Below, piece by piece: positions 11,141 to 22,956 of a DNA stretch of 64,000 nt. Positions within the stretch are counted from its first letter, which is position 1; each line of letters begins with the position of its first letter. The notes beneath the pieces were generated by a model. It saw only the letters and a program-made list of their open reading frames with translations. It searched no databases and had not been told where the DNA came from. This stretch comes from Apoda limacodes (lineage: Eukaryota > Arthropoda > Insecta > Lepidoptera > Limacodidae). Where the stretch lies: assembly GCA_946406115.1 (NCBI GenBank), contig OX291545.1, positions 1,922,001 to 1,986,000 on the forward strand, written 5' to 3'. A program made the translations under genes and the position numbers.

Positions 11141-12130
11141 TATAGTAATTTATACATCCTTAATACCTACTATAAAATGAATTTTGTTTGTTTAGTGTGT
11201 TATCTAATAGTAGTTTCAAGTTCTAAGTTATTATTGCAAAGATTATATTCACTGTCAAATTTCGTGTCACAATTTACATTGTTTACTGTTCGATCGCCAT
11301 AGAAGAAGAAAGTAAATATTATCTACAACCTAGACTATTCAAACTTTTGTGATGTCACCCAAAGAGAATAAAATATATTATGTCACCTGTATATGTCACA
11401 GATATTAATGTGGCATTTTGTTGACTGACACAATTTACATAATGCGGTGATCCTACCAAAGAGAATGAATCACGATTTGTATAGAATTTATGTCTTTTTA
11501 ACTTGTCAGGATAATGACATTAAACGCATTGAAGCAGTAAACAAAACGCACCTTAAAATTATTGGAATTAATTAAATATGTCATTTTTTTATTATATAGT
11601 TTCCCTAGTTTCCTTGATTTCAGATTTTACGATTTTCACACATGATTTAAACTAAAATGAAAAAGATTGGAAGTTTTTAATTAGCCAAACAATGAGATCA
11701 AAACATAAAAACACCAAAGTGTCGACGCTGGATTCTTATCCATTCATGAATGTACATATTATGTCCTTATCAGTAAATATTATAGAAAAACGGGGAGGTG
11801 GTATGTGTCGTGACTGGTGACATTGTCAGCCGCTAGACTTTGTGATACAGTGTGAGGAAGAAAAACGACTATGCTCTTAAGAGATAACCTTCTTTCCACA
11901 TTTAAACAAACAAACATAATACGTTCTCTCACTTTTCTCCCATTTGTTTCATTCATTATACTCATTAATTTATCAGTTAGTGTATAGGTATGTGCACTTA
12001 AACACACCTTCACGTACGCCCATACAAAACCTCTCACACATACCCACACATAGGTACTACATATATTTAACCGCCAAAAAATTAAAAATAAATTCTCCTG
12101 ATTTTGTTTAATTGCATTTTATTTAATAAA
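11141..12130. other. Upstream of the RS-domain gene; no other gene seen
   Basis: This is the 5' side of the minus-strand gene, so the promoter or 5' untranslated exons would be expected here or further up. I see no convincing TATA/initiator pair. The 89-codon open frame at 11780-12049 (minus) reads through a low-complexity patch and has no recognisable domain. Confidence 0.4.
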
Positions 12131-12184
12131 GAAAAAAAACGGAAAAGCGTGAGTCGGACTTGTGCACCTGGGGTTCCGTACCAC
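12131..12184 (+). repeat. Head of a family E dispersed repeat
   Basis: The motif order ggaaaagcgtgagtcggact then tgcacctggggttccgtacc matches the opening of the longer copies at 27905-28510 and 59815-60295 (cggccaa-tgcgag...ggttc-gtac). Only the head is convincing here. Confidence 0.5.
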
Positions 12185-14733
12185 CAGCTAATGCATGAGC
12201 TCGGGTTTAACTTATACAGTTTTTATTATTTGCTGTTTTACTATTTAAATTAGATTCAAGGTGATATGCTATAAATTATGTTGGAGTTAATTACGTTGTA
12301 AGGGAGTAACATCACAAGACGACCATGTGGACGGGTCTATGGGTAAAAAAAATTAAATTAAATTGCGCGGGTAACACCGGGGTAACCTGCCAGTTTCTTT
12401 TACCTATACAAACAGGTCCTCGCTTTTACTAAATCAAAAATCACTTCCAATGAAACAGAATCGTTCAAATACACTGGTTCAAAAAGGCCAGTAATTTGAG
12501 GTATAACTACAAAATACCATTACATGCCAGTTCCAAAGTATTATCCTAAAGTTACTTTTTACAATGATTTTACCCATTTACAAACTTTTTAATAGCTATT
12601 GAAATAAAATTTTAGCATCAAACCCGTAACTCGTAGTAAATCATGATATCGCAATCGGAATCTTATCGAATTTACGATTCTTTCGAATTACATTTCTTTA
12701 CTAATCCGAAACAATAGGGTTTTCGATTAATTCAAGAATTTAAAGAAAATGCAATTAAGAAGTAAAATAAATTAGAAATCAATGGATGTTTTTAATGGCT
12801 CTCTCCATTAGAGTGAGGTTCAGACTGAAGAATACTTTTTAAAAAGGAAAATTTAACTACTCTCTTGTAAAGTTTGAAACGGTACCACAGATATAGAGAA
12901 AACTGAATATTCTATGTAATATATAATTGCATCATGTTTTCTAATACTATACTATTAATTATTGGCAGTATAGGACGTACTTGTTTAACTTGCGATCTCG
13001 GCAGAGATAATATATCGGATTATTTATTGGTGGCAAACTTCTTAGCAGGTATCCAAATAGTATATATTTTTTTTTTACTATTAAACTTCTAAGCGTGCCA
13101 GCTTCTTCCCCTGAAGAGAAACGTATAATGAGGACAGAATAACGAGGTCAACGAACTAGCGTCATGCTCATGATCCTAGTGACGACTAAGTTTAATCTAG
13201 TATAAGCCGCTACAAACTTTATGGGGGCTGGCCATTTTCTTTTAAACCAGATAGCATTAAATCACGTTTTACGAATGTGTGAACGTTATTACAAGGTTGT
13301 CGAAATAACCAAATATCAATTTTTCATTTCTCATTCAATCTAATAGAAAGTAAATGGCCAGCCACCATACAGTTTACATTGACCAATGTAGAAATTTACT
13401 GGCATGGTGCTGATCACTTTGTATACATCATAAATAACCAATTTTACGTAAAATTTAAAACGGACATTTAAAACAAAAAAGTACTATATATGTATTGAAG
13501 ACAAGTCTAAAATATAGTTAATACTTACTTAATAAATGTATAGTTATATTTTTTCCCCCATAAAGTACTATTATAAATAATTAAAAGTCATTGCAAAACA
13601 ATAAATGGTTTTTATACGACTTTTAGACAAATAAAAATATTTGAATATATGACAACCATAAGATATGATATGCTACCGTATTGTACCAGTAAAATCTGTA
13701 TAACATCATATCCTACCACGGTATAATTTAACACACGTTTTACATGTCTAAGTTGGACTAATAAATAAATAGACCACGCTTAGTGTTGTATAGGTTACAA
13801 CAAAGGTGTGTACACGTGTTGGATGACCGATATTTACATTTATAAAAGGAATATTTGCATTTATTAGAGGTTTAGGACAACAAGGGCTTTAAGAGGGCGA
13901 TATAGGCCAGGAAGCTATTTTCCGTAATACTAAAGACGAGCATGTAAATTTACTAATAATCATTACATAATATCACACATTTGTTAAGAAAATGAAACTA
14001 TATCTGCTAAATAGTCTTTTTAGGTATTTATTTTCATTTCCTTTTTACCTTTTGTCAACCAAAACAAATATTAGTATCACATTTGTATATTTTCTGTTCC
14101 GGTTTCTTTATTTTCTTATTATTGTCTTAAAAAATATGGAGATACAATATTGTATTGTAGCTTATAAATTATAATATTAAGAAACTCATAAATCTAAAAG
14201 ATTGGCAGTCCGATCCGTCACTTACCTATATTTTCACTCAGTTTATAAAAATTATGCCTATTACTTAATAAGCATTGCATAGAACATATGTTAAGATGAT
14301 ATTCTGTTATCACTTAAATCATTATCACCTGTTGGTAATCAGTATGTTAAAGATTTATCAGAAAATCAACAGGTTGAAAAACGTAACCACTACACTTACA
14401 GCAAAGGTCTTAGATAATATCGCCTTGAAACTTTAATGTTTTTGTATAGAATTTAACGTACGTAACGTTTTACCGTTTTTTAGTCATATAATTACTTTTA
14501 GCTACAACTTCAATCAAAGTCAATGCACTAGATAACAATCTATTCTAATTAATTAACCAACTTTATTACAAGTAAATACAATACATGCTTTAAAAATTTG
14601 CACAAATGTTGAAACTATGGTCACTTCCAGATTTTTTCTAGACTAAATTAAATTTTATAAAATTTATTTTTCACACAAATTTTGCACAAAAACGGCTTAT
14701 CGCAGTCCTGAGTTTTGTTTTTTTCCATTTTAA
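12185..14733. other. Long AT-rich stretch with no identified gene
   Basis: No exon-like or mobile-element reading frame was recognised. The 60-codon frame at 13992-14174 is hydrophobic low-complexity (Phe/Leu/Tyr-rich from a T-rich tract) and is probably accidental. Confidence 0.5.
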
Positions 14734-14951
14734 TTGTTATATTTTTTGTATCGCTTTTAGTTTCTATATGCGCCATACCTACATAAGCTTTGCGGGGTGG
14801 CGGAATTCTATTCGTTAACTTTACTTTGAACAGCGCAATTCTTTGTTATATTTTTTGTATCGCTTCTAGTTTCTATATGCGCCATACCTACATAAGCTTT
14901 GCGGGGTGGCGGAATTCTATTCGTTAACTTTACTTTGAACAGCGCAATTCT
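14734..14951. repeat. 109-bp tandem duplication
   Basis: Two head-to-tail units, 14734-14842 and 14843-14951, differ by a single visible substitution (tcgcttttag versus tcgcttctag). Each unit contains aagctttgcggggtggcgg and ends gaacagcgcaattct. Near identity implies a recent duplication or continuing homogenisation. The unit has no recognised coding or transposon content. Confidence 0.9.
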
Positions 14952-15544
14952 TTACTCATTCTTCTTAATACACCGGAACTTTTCAGCTTTTTGCAATACT
15001 CGTTCTATTGATATACTATATTCAGTTAGAAGCTGAGATAATTAGAAAGTTTTTACTTTTTCAAATAAATCTAAGTGGGTAAAAGATTATCTGACGTTAT
15101 TGGAACATATCCGAGGTACGATTTTTTCAACACGAGGATATGGAATATATTCGAAATAAAAATGTACGCTTTATTTTTTACGTGAATTTTATTGAAAATA
15201 TGAATGTTCATCAGCACCAGCAAGCAGACTACTTATTATTTAAGTACTTATTATTTAAATATTTTTTAAAAAAAGGTTGACGCCTACATACAATTCTTTT
15301 TTAAGCCCAAGTTCATACAAATTGGCGAAACAATCTGGTGATGAGAATACGGTTAGGGCTGACTTCAATGATGCTGATTTGAGACAAAAAACACAGTAGA
15401 AGATAATTTCAGAAAATAAGTAAAAGCATTCAAAAATAATATATTTTCAGTATGGTCATTACTTGCTTATTATTTGCTACCCACCTGAAACAAGTAAACC
15501 GTATTTTATTACATTTTATTGTTTTTGATGGGATTCCTAACTAA
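14952..15544. other. No gene seen
   Basis: AT-rich. A short direct duplication of acttattatttaa (15229-15260) is the only local structure. Confidence 0.45.
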
Positions 15545-15855
15545 TATATTTGAGAAAGTCTGTCTGTTTCTTTGTTTATTTGTTATTGCTTAGCGTCGCT
15601 ACGCAGCATCAAATTAAGATAATTTTGTGGCACTGTGATTGTTGGAGGGACGGAGAAGAGCATAAGATAGATACTTTTTGTACAGAAAACTACAAAATTA
15701 CACAGAATAATAACAATAAACATATATGACTTGGCACGTAATACAGCTATAGTTTACTTTAGCAAAGTTTGTTAATACCTTGTGTATTGCTTGCCGTATA
15801 AATCCCATAAAGCAAACCGAATTTAACCCGGGTGTAGCCACGGATAAAAGAGCTG
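15545..15855 (+). repeat. Dispersed repeat, local family C
   Basis: It opens atatttgagaaagtctgtct and closes accgaatttaacccgggtgt followed by aaaagagctgg. This start and end layout (a gtttgt-rich head and a cgcggg...agct tail) is that of a common moth/butterfly interspersed repeat. Only one copy was found in the window, so its boundaries are approximate. Confidence 0.45.
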
Positions 15856-16513
15856 GTTATACTTATACCTATTCATTATCAGGCTTTCCTTACTTTTTAT
15901 GCAATAAAAGTCATTAGAGCATATTTATAAAACATATATTGTTTCTTAATATTAATAACAGAACACAGTCAGCAGTACAAAAATTGTTTTAAAAAATACA
16001 GTACAGAAAGTACATCTGAAGTTGAACAAAATGTAAAGTTTGATAATGGCGTCGTGCGCACATTCGTGCAAGTTTGGTGCTGAACTTGGTACAATACAGG
16101 ACGCCTCATTAGGAGCGGCTGAATGCGGCTAAGTGCCAAGTTTGTGCGGAGTTAGGATATGTAATAATTTTCTGTATAGGTACAGATATGTATTATGGTT
16201 TAAAAAATGCTATTGTATTTTTTTGCTTCTCTAATTTTTAGGTACAATTCTATGTCAAACTAACAATGTTATACACTATACGTACGAAGAACTTATCTTG
16301 AGTGACAGACACATAGAATTGTGAACCACTTAGCAACATTAAATACTATAATCTGAAAAAAAAATTATAAGTTGTTTAAGTAAAAAATTATAATTCTTTA
16401 TCCTTTACATTACTCATTCATCAGATAAGTACTTACATACAAATTGTATTTCTATAAATTACTTCTTTACATACTGTGTCTATCGTAATCGTCTTAAATT
16501 TTTAATTATGTTT
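15856..16513. other. No gene seen; small inverted pair
   Basis: A 12-bp perfect inverted pair, acaattctatgt at 16244-16255 and its complement at 16311-16322, brackets about 55 bp. A G+C-richer patch at 16040-16145 is not identified. Confidence 0.45.
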
Positions 16514-16714
16514 TAAAAAAACTGGTTGCCTGTAAAGTCGGTATACGGGCGAAAGTTTTACGTGACAATGATTTTATGTCTGTCTCTCTCGCTCTTAGGC
16601 GGGCGCGTGCCTCTCACTCGCTCTCATTGTGAGCGCATAACGTGAGCGGAGCGTAACGCAGTTTCTTGAAGTGTCACCCGGCAAACCAATTTATAAGACG
16701 TTGTCACGTCAAAA
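16514..16714 (+). repeat. 200-bp repeat of unknown class, copy 1
   Basis: It begins aaaaaaactggttgcctgta and ends gacgttgtcacgtcaaaa. It is strikingly G+C-rich for the window and contains tctgtctctctcgctctta and tcattgtgagcgcataacg. A near-identical copy lies at 24849-25050 (same strand) and a third at 44113-44308 (opposite strand). There are no tRNA-type promoter boxes and no A tail. Short inverted sequences ttttacgtgacaa and ttgtcacgtcaaaa suggest a foldback or MITE-like element. Confidence 0.85.
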
Positions 16715-16734
16715 TAATGCCTGTTATTTAGTAC

Positions 16735-16990
16735 TGAGCCAATAATAATAAAAATAATAATTTTGGACATTACACACAGGTGTCATCTGGTCCCAAACTT
16801 AGCAAAGCTTGTATTATGAATACAAGACAATGGATACAAATACATATTATTATTTTTGTTGTAAATTACATATTATACGTAGAAAACACCCAGACTCAAG
16901 ACAAACACAATTATAAATGTAAGCCCACGCCTCCGGTTCAGTAGCAGGCTTATGAGCCACTGAACTACAGAGGTATGTAATTTCTGCGAA
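16735..16990 (-). mobile_element. tRNA-derived SINE, local family S1, copy 1
   Basis: On the minus strand it starts near tacctctgtagttcagtggc, which carries an A-box-like block. The B-box region is damaged. It continues through gtgtttgtcttgagtctggg, tatccattgtcttgtattca and acaagctttgctaagtttg to ctgtgtgtaatgtcc and an (aat)n tail at 16740-16760. The same tail order is present in the plus-strand copy at 21836-22087. SINEs are transcribed from an internal RNA polymerase III promoter and moved by LINE enzymes. Confidence 0.75.
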
Positions 16991-18176
16991 TGGTAGACAC
17001 TGAGATAGTCGTATTCAGTAATACAATTTTTAAAGGAATTTTAGCCACCTTTGCAGCTAAAAACGTGGAATTAGAGTTTAAATTTGAGCCCATTTTATAT
17101 ATAGTATATATGTTTGTTTTGTTAGTGTAGCTGTTAGAAATAATAACTTTTTCTTAGTCTTACGATAACTGACTAACCATATGAGATTCTTTTCACTCAA
17201 CGTGCTGTTTGTTTTTTAACATTAGTAATTTTTTTTTTTTTAATGTCATTTCTCATGAGAATTGCTTTCTACATTAGATCCTATAGCAGTATGAGTTTTC
17301 TCTCTAACGATGAAGCCCTCGTCATAGGGACCCATATCACGTCCTAACAAGAGGCTACCTATGTATCCAATACACAACAAAACTCTAACAGCACTGTAAC
17401 CTACGACGAAGTCATGATAGTAATACTTCTTGTATTGGGTAGCTTATTACAATTTAGCTCTTATTGATTTGCCATAAGGTTCAGTCAGATTTTGGAAACA
17501 TGAAGTAGTAAAGTTGCGTCCTTATGTTTTGTATTTGGTTGACAAGGGATAGGATTGTAATATTAACGATGTTTACAAATGCATTCCGTCCGGACATCTG
17601 TAATTTGTTGCGAATTTGTTTAGTATTTGTAAGTACCTAAATATGACAAATTATTTGCTTGTGTGCAAAATCGACTGAATAGCATTTTTTTGTTGTAAAA
17701 CTTTTGAAATATTGAAAAATATTATATATAATTAACAAGAACTCTTTACATGTGACTGAAAACAGAAGCCTTGAATGAATCCTATATATATATGATACCT
17801 ATCTTCCTTTTGTAATAAACCGTTTATAACGACTGGAACGATATGTAAACGATTATAATATTGTGAATGTCCCATCGATGTAATTTTAAGTGATTTTGAG
17901 TACTTACAATAATTTTTGTCTTGTTTATTTGCTTTTTTATTTATTTTTGTTTATTGAATTTAGGGCTAAAAAAATGATATTACGGTGCATTATATAAAAT
18001 TTATACGGAAAAGCAACAATTTTATGACATTATCTCTACGTACTTGTATTTTGTGATCATTGTTAGAACTTTGATATGCCCATGGTAATTCATTTTTGTC
18101 TTGCCTGTGAAAGTTCAAATTATTGATCGTCTATACAAATAATAAACACAAATTGAATAGTGTTTCTATTACTAAA
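16991..18176. other. No gene seen
   Basis: AT-rich. No repeat copy or reading frame was recognised. Confidence 0.45.
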
Positions 18177-18231
18177 TACAAAAACTACATACACGTACAA
18201 AAAACTACATAGACATACAAAAACTACATCA
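18177..18231. repeat. Short tandem repeat, about 19 bp x 3
   Basis: Three units beginning tacaaaaactacat follow each other (18177, 18196, 18216), with unit lengths of 19, 20 and a partial 16. Differences lie in the last few bases of each unit. Confidence 0.7.
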
Positions 18232-19824
18232 AAAGTAACGAGTTTATAACTGAAAAGAAAACACAAAATGAAATTCAGTTATCTAACATTTCACTCATAA
18301 TACCAAAATAGATCATAAAAACATTTCGTTAATAAAAATGTATTTATTTCGTGAAAATTAAATGTTTTTTGCATCCAGCTGTTGCTCAGCGTTACTCTCC
18401 ACTAATTAATTGTCTCGTTGAAATGAAGATAAAACTGTCAGAAAAAATATACAGTACTTACATATTTTTTGCAACTTGTATCGTTTACATTTGGGACTGA
18501 TTTATTATTTCGTGTGGGCGGCTCCTAATGTCTTTTATTGTCTATTTTCATTGTTATTTTAGTATGATGACAGTATTTTGTTACTCTGCTGGGTTTACTT
18601 TATCGCTAAAATGATAGACTAGGTTGATTTATAGCTATTTAAAAAATAACTTGGATAATTAATAAAGTCTTTGATACAAATCTAAATAAAATAAAATAAA
18701 ATTCGTAAGTTAATAACGCAACTCTAGCGTCATTTAAAGAACTTGTAGCCGAGTCGAGAGATAGTACGAATATATTTTAATAAAATTGGGCCGGTAGCAA
18801 CTACCTTGCGAGAAACTTCCCTCTGTTATTGAACTATTTTTGAAAAAACATCGCGCGCCATATTAGATCTCTCATCTTGAATTTTGAAACACTGTCAAAA
18901 AATTTTATTAAACGACATAAGTTTCGTTTCATCCATAGACTTCGAGTTGTGTAGACTATCAACTGGACAAAAGCCTCTCAAAATTGGCCAGACGAACACC
19001 ACAGTTTCACTTTGCCTCTGTAACACGTTTGCAACCATATTTTTTACATCTGGGTAGAAAATGCGCCGTCCATATATCTATGTCTATGGTTCCATTAAAA
19101 ACATGCACCATATTGGATCTACCATCCAAAATTTTAGAAATCTGTCCAAAGATTTGGAATCAGCCCCCAAGAATTTATTACAAAAATATGGACAAAAAGA
19201 ATTTTTTACTGATAATATTTCTAAAAAACTAATAAGTCGATGCCAGATGTAAAAGGTTGACCCATTACAGTAACTTTTCATCTCAAGGAATAGTACATTG
19301 TGTATTAAGGGCGGTAAGGTAAAAATTACTAACAAGAGGCTATTTAGAAGCCTTAGACTGAAGGCCGAAGGCTTTAATGACTCGAAATTGTATTTCTGTA
19401 CCGCCCTTATGTTTTTCATTACATTTGCGAGTAAAATAATAAAAATATTATTTGAACTTACGTACTTTAAAATTTACTTTTCAATTTTTGAAAACACATT
19501 AAAAGTTTAAAAGATACAGTTAATTTTATAAAAGTACTTAGTGTTGAAACCGAAATTTTTTTTTATTATATATAAATAAAGGAACTCACCAAAATAAAAA
19601 TGGTGCGAACAGAAGTTTGGCCATCTTGAGGTATCTAGATGATTCATGAATTAAAGAGTTTTGGCCAAAGTTAAAAGTTTTTGGTCGTTAGTGTCATTGG
19701 AAGTTCATACCATTTCAATATGGCGACTTTCGTTTTAATTTTTGACCACCGGGTCAGAAAAATTAGTTGCACTTTAATTGCTTATTTGGCGCGTAGTTCA
19801 TATCCTAAACTATAGATGGCGCTT
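18232..19824. other. No gene seen; one inverted-repeat element
   Basis: A 104-bp stretch at 19306-19409 is bounded by taagggcggta and taccgccctta, with an inner agccttagactgaaggc pairing. It may be a very small MITE. Overlapping open frames at 18984-19252 (plus) and 19084-19419 (minus) have no recognised domains. Confidence 0.45.
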
Positions 19825-20300
19825 TTGCACATACTCATACTCTTTATTCATCAATTCAAATTTGCAAGTCAATTTTTATACATTAAATATGCAAAATTGG
19901 TACAACTAAAGAAATATGGATATTTATTTTATTATAAGTTGAAATACATTAAGTCATTATGAGTTATTACAAATGTTTGATGTCAAAAATTCATTTATGT
20001 CATAAAAAGCGTGTTCAGTCAAAAATAATTTAAGTTTTTTTTTCAAAAATGTTATCGTTCTCAATAACTGTAGTTTCGTTGGGGAGTTCATTGTAGATTT
20101 TTGGACCTATACTATATACCGAGTTAGACATTTTTTGTAACTTAGATGGAGGGAAGTTAAGCTGTTGCTTGCGTCTTAGCATATAATCATGGGACCATGT
20201 TTTTTCTGGAAATAGGTTTCTGTTTAATCCTACAAATTTAAATAAAAAGGAATGTATTGTGATGTAAATGTTCAAATATTTGGTCTTTAAAAAGATTTTT
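19825..20300 (-). mobile_element. LINE 3' end (jockey/CR1-like), 5'-truncated
   Basis: On the minus strand the peptide reads WSHDYMLRRKQQLNFPPSKL, then SVYSIGPKIYNELPNE. After a one-base slip in an A9 run it continues LFLTEHAFYDINEFL. The order RRK...P...SIGPKIYNELP...FYDINEFL is the standard C-terminal tail of jockey/CR1-like non-LTR retrotransposons, downstream of the reverse transcriptase. The element ends in a tail containing gaataaagagtatgagtatg (reversed at about 19828-19850). The frameshift and missing 5' part make it inactive. Confidence 0.8.
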
Positions 20301-20391
20301 TGCTAGAGTACCAATGGGGACACGAGATTATTCTCACAGCGCGTTTCTAAATTGTCGTAATACTTTATATTTGTTCATACTTTATAGAATA

Positions 20392-20428
20392 GATAAAACA
20401 GTACGTAAAGTGTACGTACTGTTTTATC
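20392..20428. repeat. Perfect 16-bp hairpin
   Basis: The arm gataaaacagtacgta (20392-20407) and its exact complement (20413-20428) are separated by aagtg. It lies in the gap between the two head-to-head LINE fragments. The stem is too short for a normal microRNA precursor. It may be a foldback from an element end or a structured site. Confidence 0.85.
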
Positions 20429-20494
20429 GTACAAGTAGAGCGCACACTGTCCTTTCAATGATATAATGAATCATAACGTTTAAAACGTGTAAAA

Positions 20495-21350
20495 ATATAC
20501 GCTATAATTAAAAGTGTAAGATCATGACCTTCACACGCTCGCGCACGCCGATCGTATGAATACTACCTGTCGGAAGCGACGCTACAAAGAGTTGACAGTA
20601 TACGTGGCTTGGGACTAACGTTTGATCGTAAACTAAATTTTCGTGATCATATTAAGTTGTATTGTTTGTCAAAAAGCCAATAGAACTCTGGGTTTCATCA
20701 TGAGACAATCACGAGAGTTTAAAGATCTATAAGAGTGGCTATAATGCTATATAATGCATTTGTTCGTAGTAGTCTTGAGTTTAACGCAGTTGTTTGGGAT
20801 CCACGTGAGACCAAATATGTGCTCATGTTGGAAAAAATCCAAAGAAGATTTGCGAGGTTCATTTATAAAAAAAGTATGGGTATTATCCATTTCTGTTTCC
20901 GTCGTTTTTTGTTGCGGGAATGGTGGGACTCGAGACCCTAGAGTTTTGGCGAAAGCTACAAACGATAGTTCACTTCTGCCTACTTTTGGGCAATAAGATT
21001 GACAACCCGGAGGAATTAAGCTCGCTAGGTCTATTCGTGCCCGATGGGTATGTTCGGGGTAGTGATGCGGGAGGCAACGGGCCGCGGCGGCAGCGCCCGC
21101 TATTTGCTGTGCCCACGGTGCGTACGCAGCATGCCGGGAATTCACCAACGTCACGAGCTGTGGCGTTAGTAAATAATTTTAATTCTCAGGCCTCAGACAT
21201 AGACGTATTTAACAGCTGTATAAATAAGATAAAGTGTTATGCCTCTTACTATCTATCGCATATAAATAAATAGATGTAGCTAAATTATAAACGCGTTAGA
21301 CCTAGTCTGTAAGTTTATAATTGTATTGAATTGAAATAAATAAATAAATA
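20495..21350 (+). mobile_element. LINE 3' end with reverse-transcriptase tail, frameshifted
   Basis: Pieces in three frames line up as one degenerate protein: KIMTFTRSRTPIV, then LQRVDSIRGLGLTFDRKLNF and RDHIK, then ANRTLGFIMRQ, then LYNAFVRSSLEFNAVVWDPR and LEKIQRRFARFIYKK, then LGNKIDNPEELSSLGLFVPD and LFAVPTVRT. The LGLTFDRKLNF...DHI block follows the catalytic motif in non-LTR reverse transcriptases; the YADD site itself lies upstream and is missing. At least three frameshifts and a stop break it. A 3' tail of aaat repeats ends at about 21349. The clade is not resolved beyond jockey/CR1-like. Confidence 0.85.
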
Positions 21351-21835
21351 ACCCAACTAAATTAGCATCCACTTTACCAGCACGTAATGACACTGTTTAA
21401 GAGTAAGTGTGATGAAAAAATATTAATTGAACACTTTGTGGAATGGAAACACTTTATTTTCTATCCTTCCAACCGTTTACCAAAACAGTCAAATAGTTAG
21501 GAGCCCAAAAATAGACAGTTAAGTTTTAATTTTGAGGCCTAATATAGGGAGTCTAATTAGAAAGGGGTTTTTATGTGATAATGTGGGTGCATGGGTGTCT
21601 CAGAGCAGCACGAGTTATGAAGTCACTAAGTTTTATGTATATCCGTACAGGACAGCATCAACAATTCCGAGGCTGCTCAGAATCTTTAGGTTAGGTTTCA
21701 TTACCAGCTAGCCCATTGCCATCTAATGTATGTTTATTTCCATGACCCAGGTTTGAATATCATTTATTTTACGTTTTACAAAACCAATAACAAAGAAAGC
21801 GGTTCAGTAGTTTTAGAATTATTTACAGCATTTGA
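21351..21835. other. No gene seen
   Basis: Unremarkable sequence between the LINE tail and the SINE. Confidence 0.45.
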
Positions 21836-22087
21836 CTCCCTCGCAGCCTAGTTGGTAGTGTGGCCAACTGCTGTGCAGAGGGTGTGGGTTTGATTCCCGT
21901 CCAATGCGAGAACATTTGTGTTTGTCTTGAGTTTAGGTGTATTTATGTATGCATTTACAAAAGAAAAGTAGAATATATATATATATTTGTGTCCATTGTC
22001 TGGTATTCATAACACGAGCTTTGCTTACTTTGAGGTCAGACGGCGCTGTGTGTAATGTCGAAAAATATTTATTATTATTATTATTTT
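21836..22087 (+). mobile_element. tRNA-derived SINE, local family S1, copy 2 (best preserved)
   Basis: The head shows an A-box block cagcctagttggtagtgtgg and a B-box block gggtttgattcccg at the spacing expected for a tRNA. The body follows: tttgtgtttgtcttgagttt, gtccattgtctggtattcat, cacgagctttgcttactttg and ctgtgtgtaatgtcg. It closes with a (tta)n tail at 22066-22087. This copy defines the family; the copy at 16735-16990 shares the whole body and that at 28640-28830 shares the head. Confidence 0.85.
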
Positions 22088-22956
22088 AGCATAAAACGAA
22101 AGTAGTGATCCGCCATCTTTAATTGCCTGCCTTATGCCCTTCACCACATTGACATTCTACGACTGACACACAGTCTACAGTTGTAGGTAGGTAGAGGAGT
22201 GACAGATAGATTTTTTTCAGCTAGTTGGCGTGAACCTGACTACTATATGACTGAACATTTTCCTTACAAGACATCAATCTACTTCTCTAGTAATTAACAT
22301 TACTAATTAGAAAAATAACTCTCACGAACAAAACCGCTCCATTTTCTTTTTTAGAAAATTATCGTTAGGGATAAATTGGAGAACAGAATTCTCTAGTTAT
22401 TTTGTTCTGGAAAAAATATGTAACCGAATTTCTATAGCTACAGCTATCTTTGAGGTGAACCAATACACGGACACGCTTTAATTTACCTTAAGAGGCTAAA
22501 CTACCTAAATTTGATTTTTTTGGCAAAGGATTTCCGGATCCGCTGAGTCGATTCATCCGACTAAAATTTAATTTTCGGGATATGGTTCAGACCCTGAAAA
22601 AGTGAAAACGCAACTTTTTTTCGATAGAAAAAATCCTTAAGTTACCCTTTTCACTGTTTTTTTTAATTTTTGGCAAAGAAATCTTAATCTTCAAAGTTCT
22701 GAGTGCTATTATTTTACAACTTTGTTAAATAAAGCATAGCCGTGATAGTGTTACAGACCCCAAGAAAAAGATTTTTTGATACTAGTGATGAATAATAAAT
22801 GAATAATAAACTATAAATTTATATCAGATATTTTAATGAAAATCTCAGTGAATTGCAGCTATGTGCTACTCAGGCACGCTAGTTACATATGGCGTCATCC
22901 TTGTTTTTACTGTCACGTGCTACTGCTTCTTATGCTCGCGTTTTATTTTACTCTTT
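22088..22956. other. No gene seen
   Basis: No recognised frames. A patch with ttccggatccgctgagtcga (22532-22551) is more balanced in composition but not identified. Confidence 0.45.

Noticed and set aside
20392..20428. microRNA precursor
   Set aside because: The stem is only 16 bp with a 5-nt loop, too short for a normal precursor.
20747..21154. 135-codon minus-strand open frame
   Set aside because: It is antisense to the decayed LINE at 20495-21350, whose plus-strand frames carry the conserved motifs.
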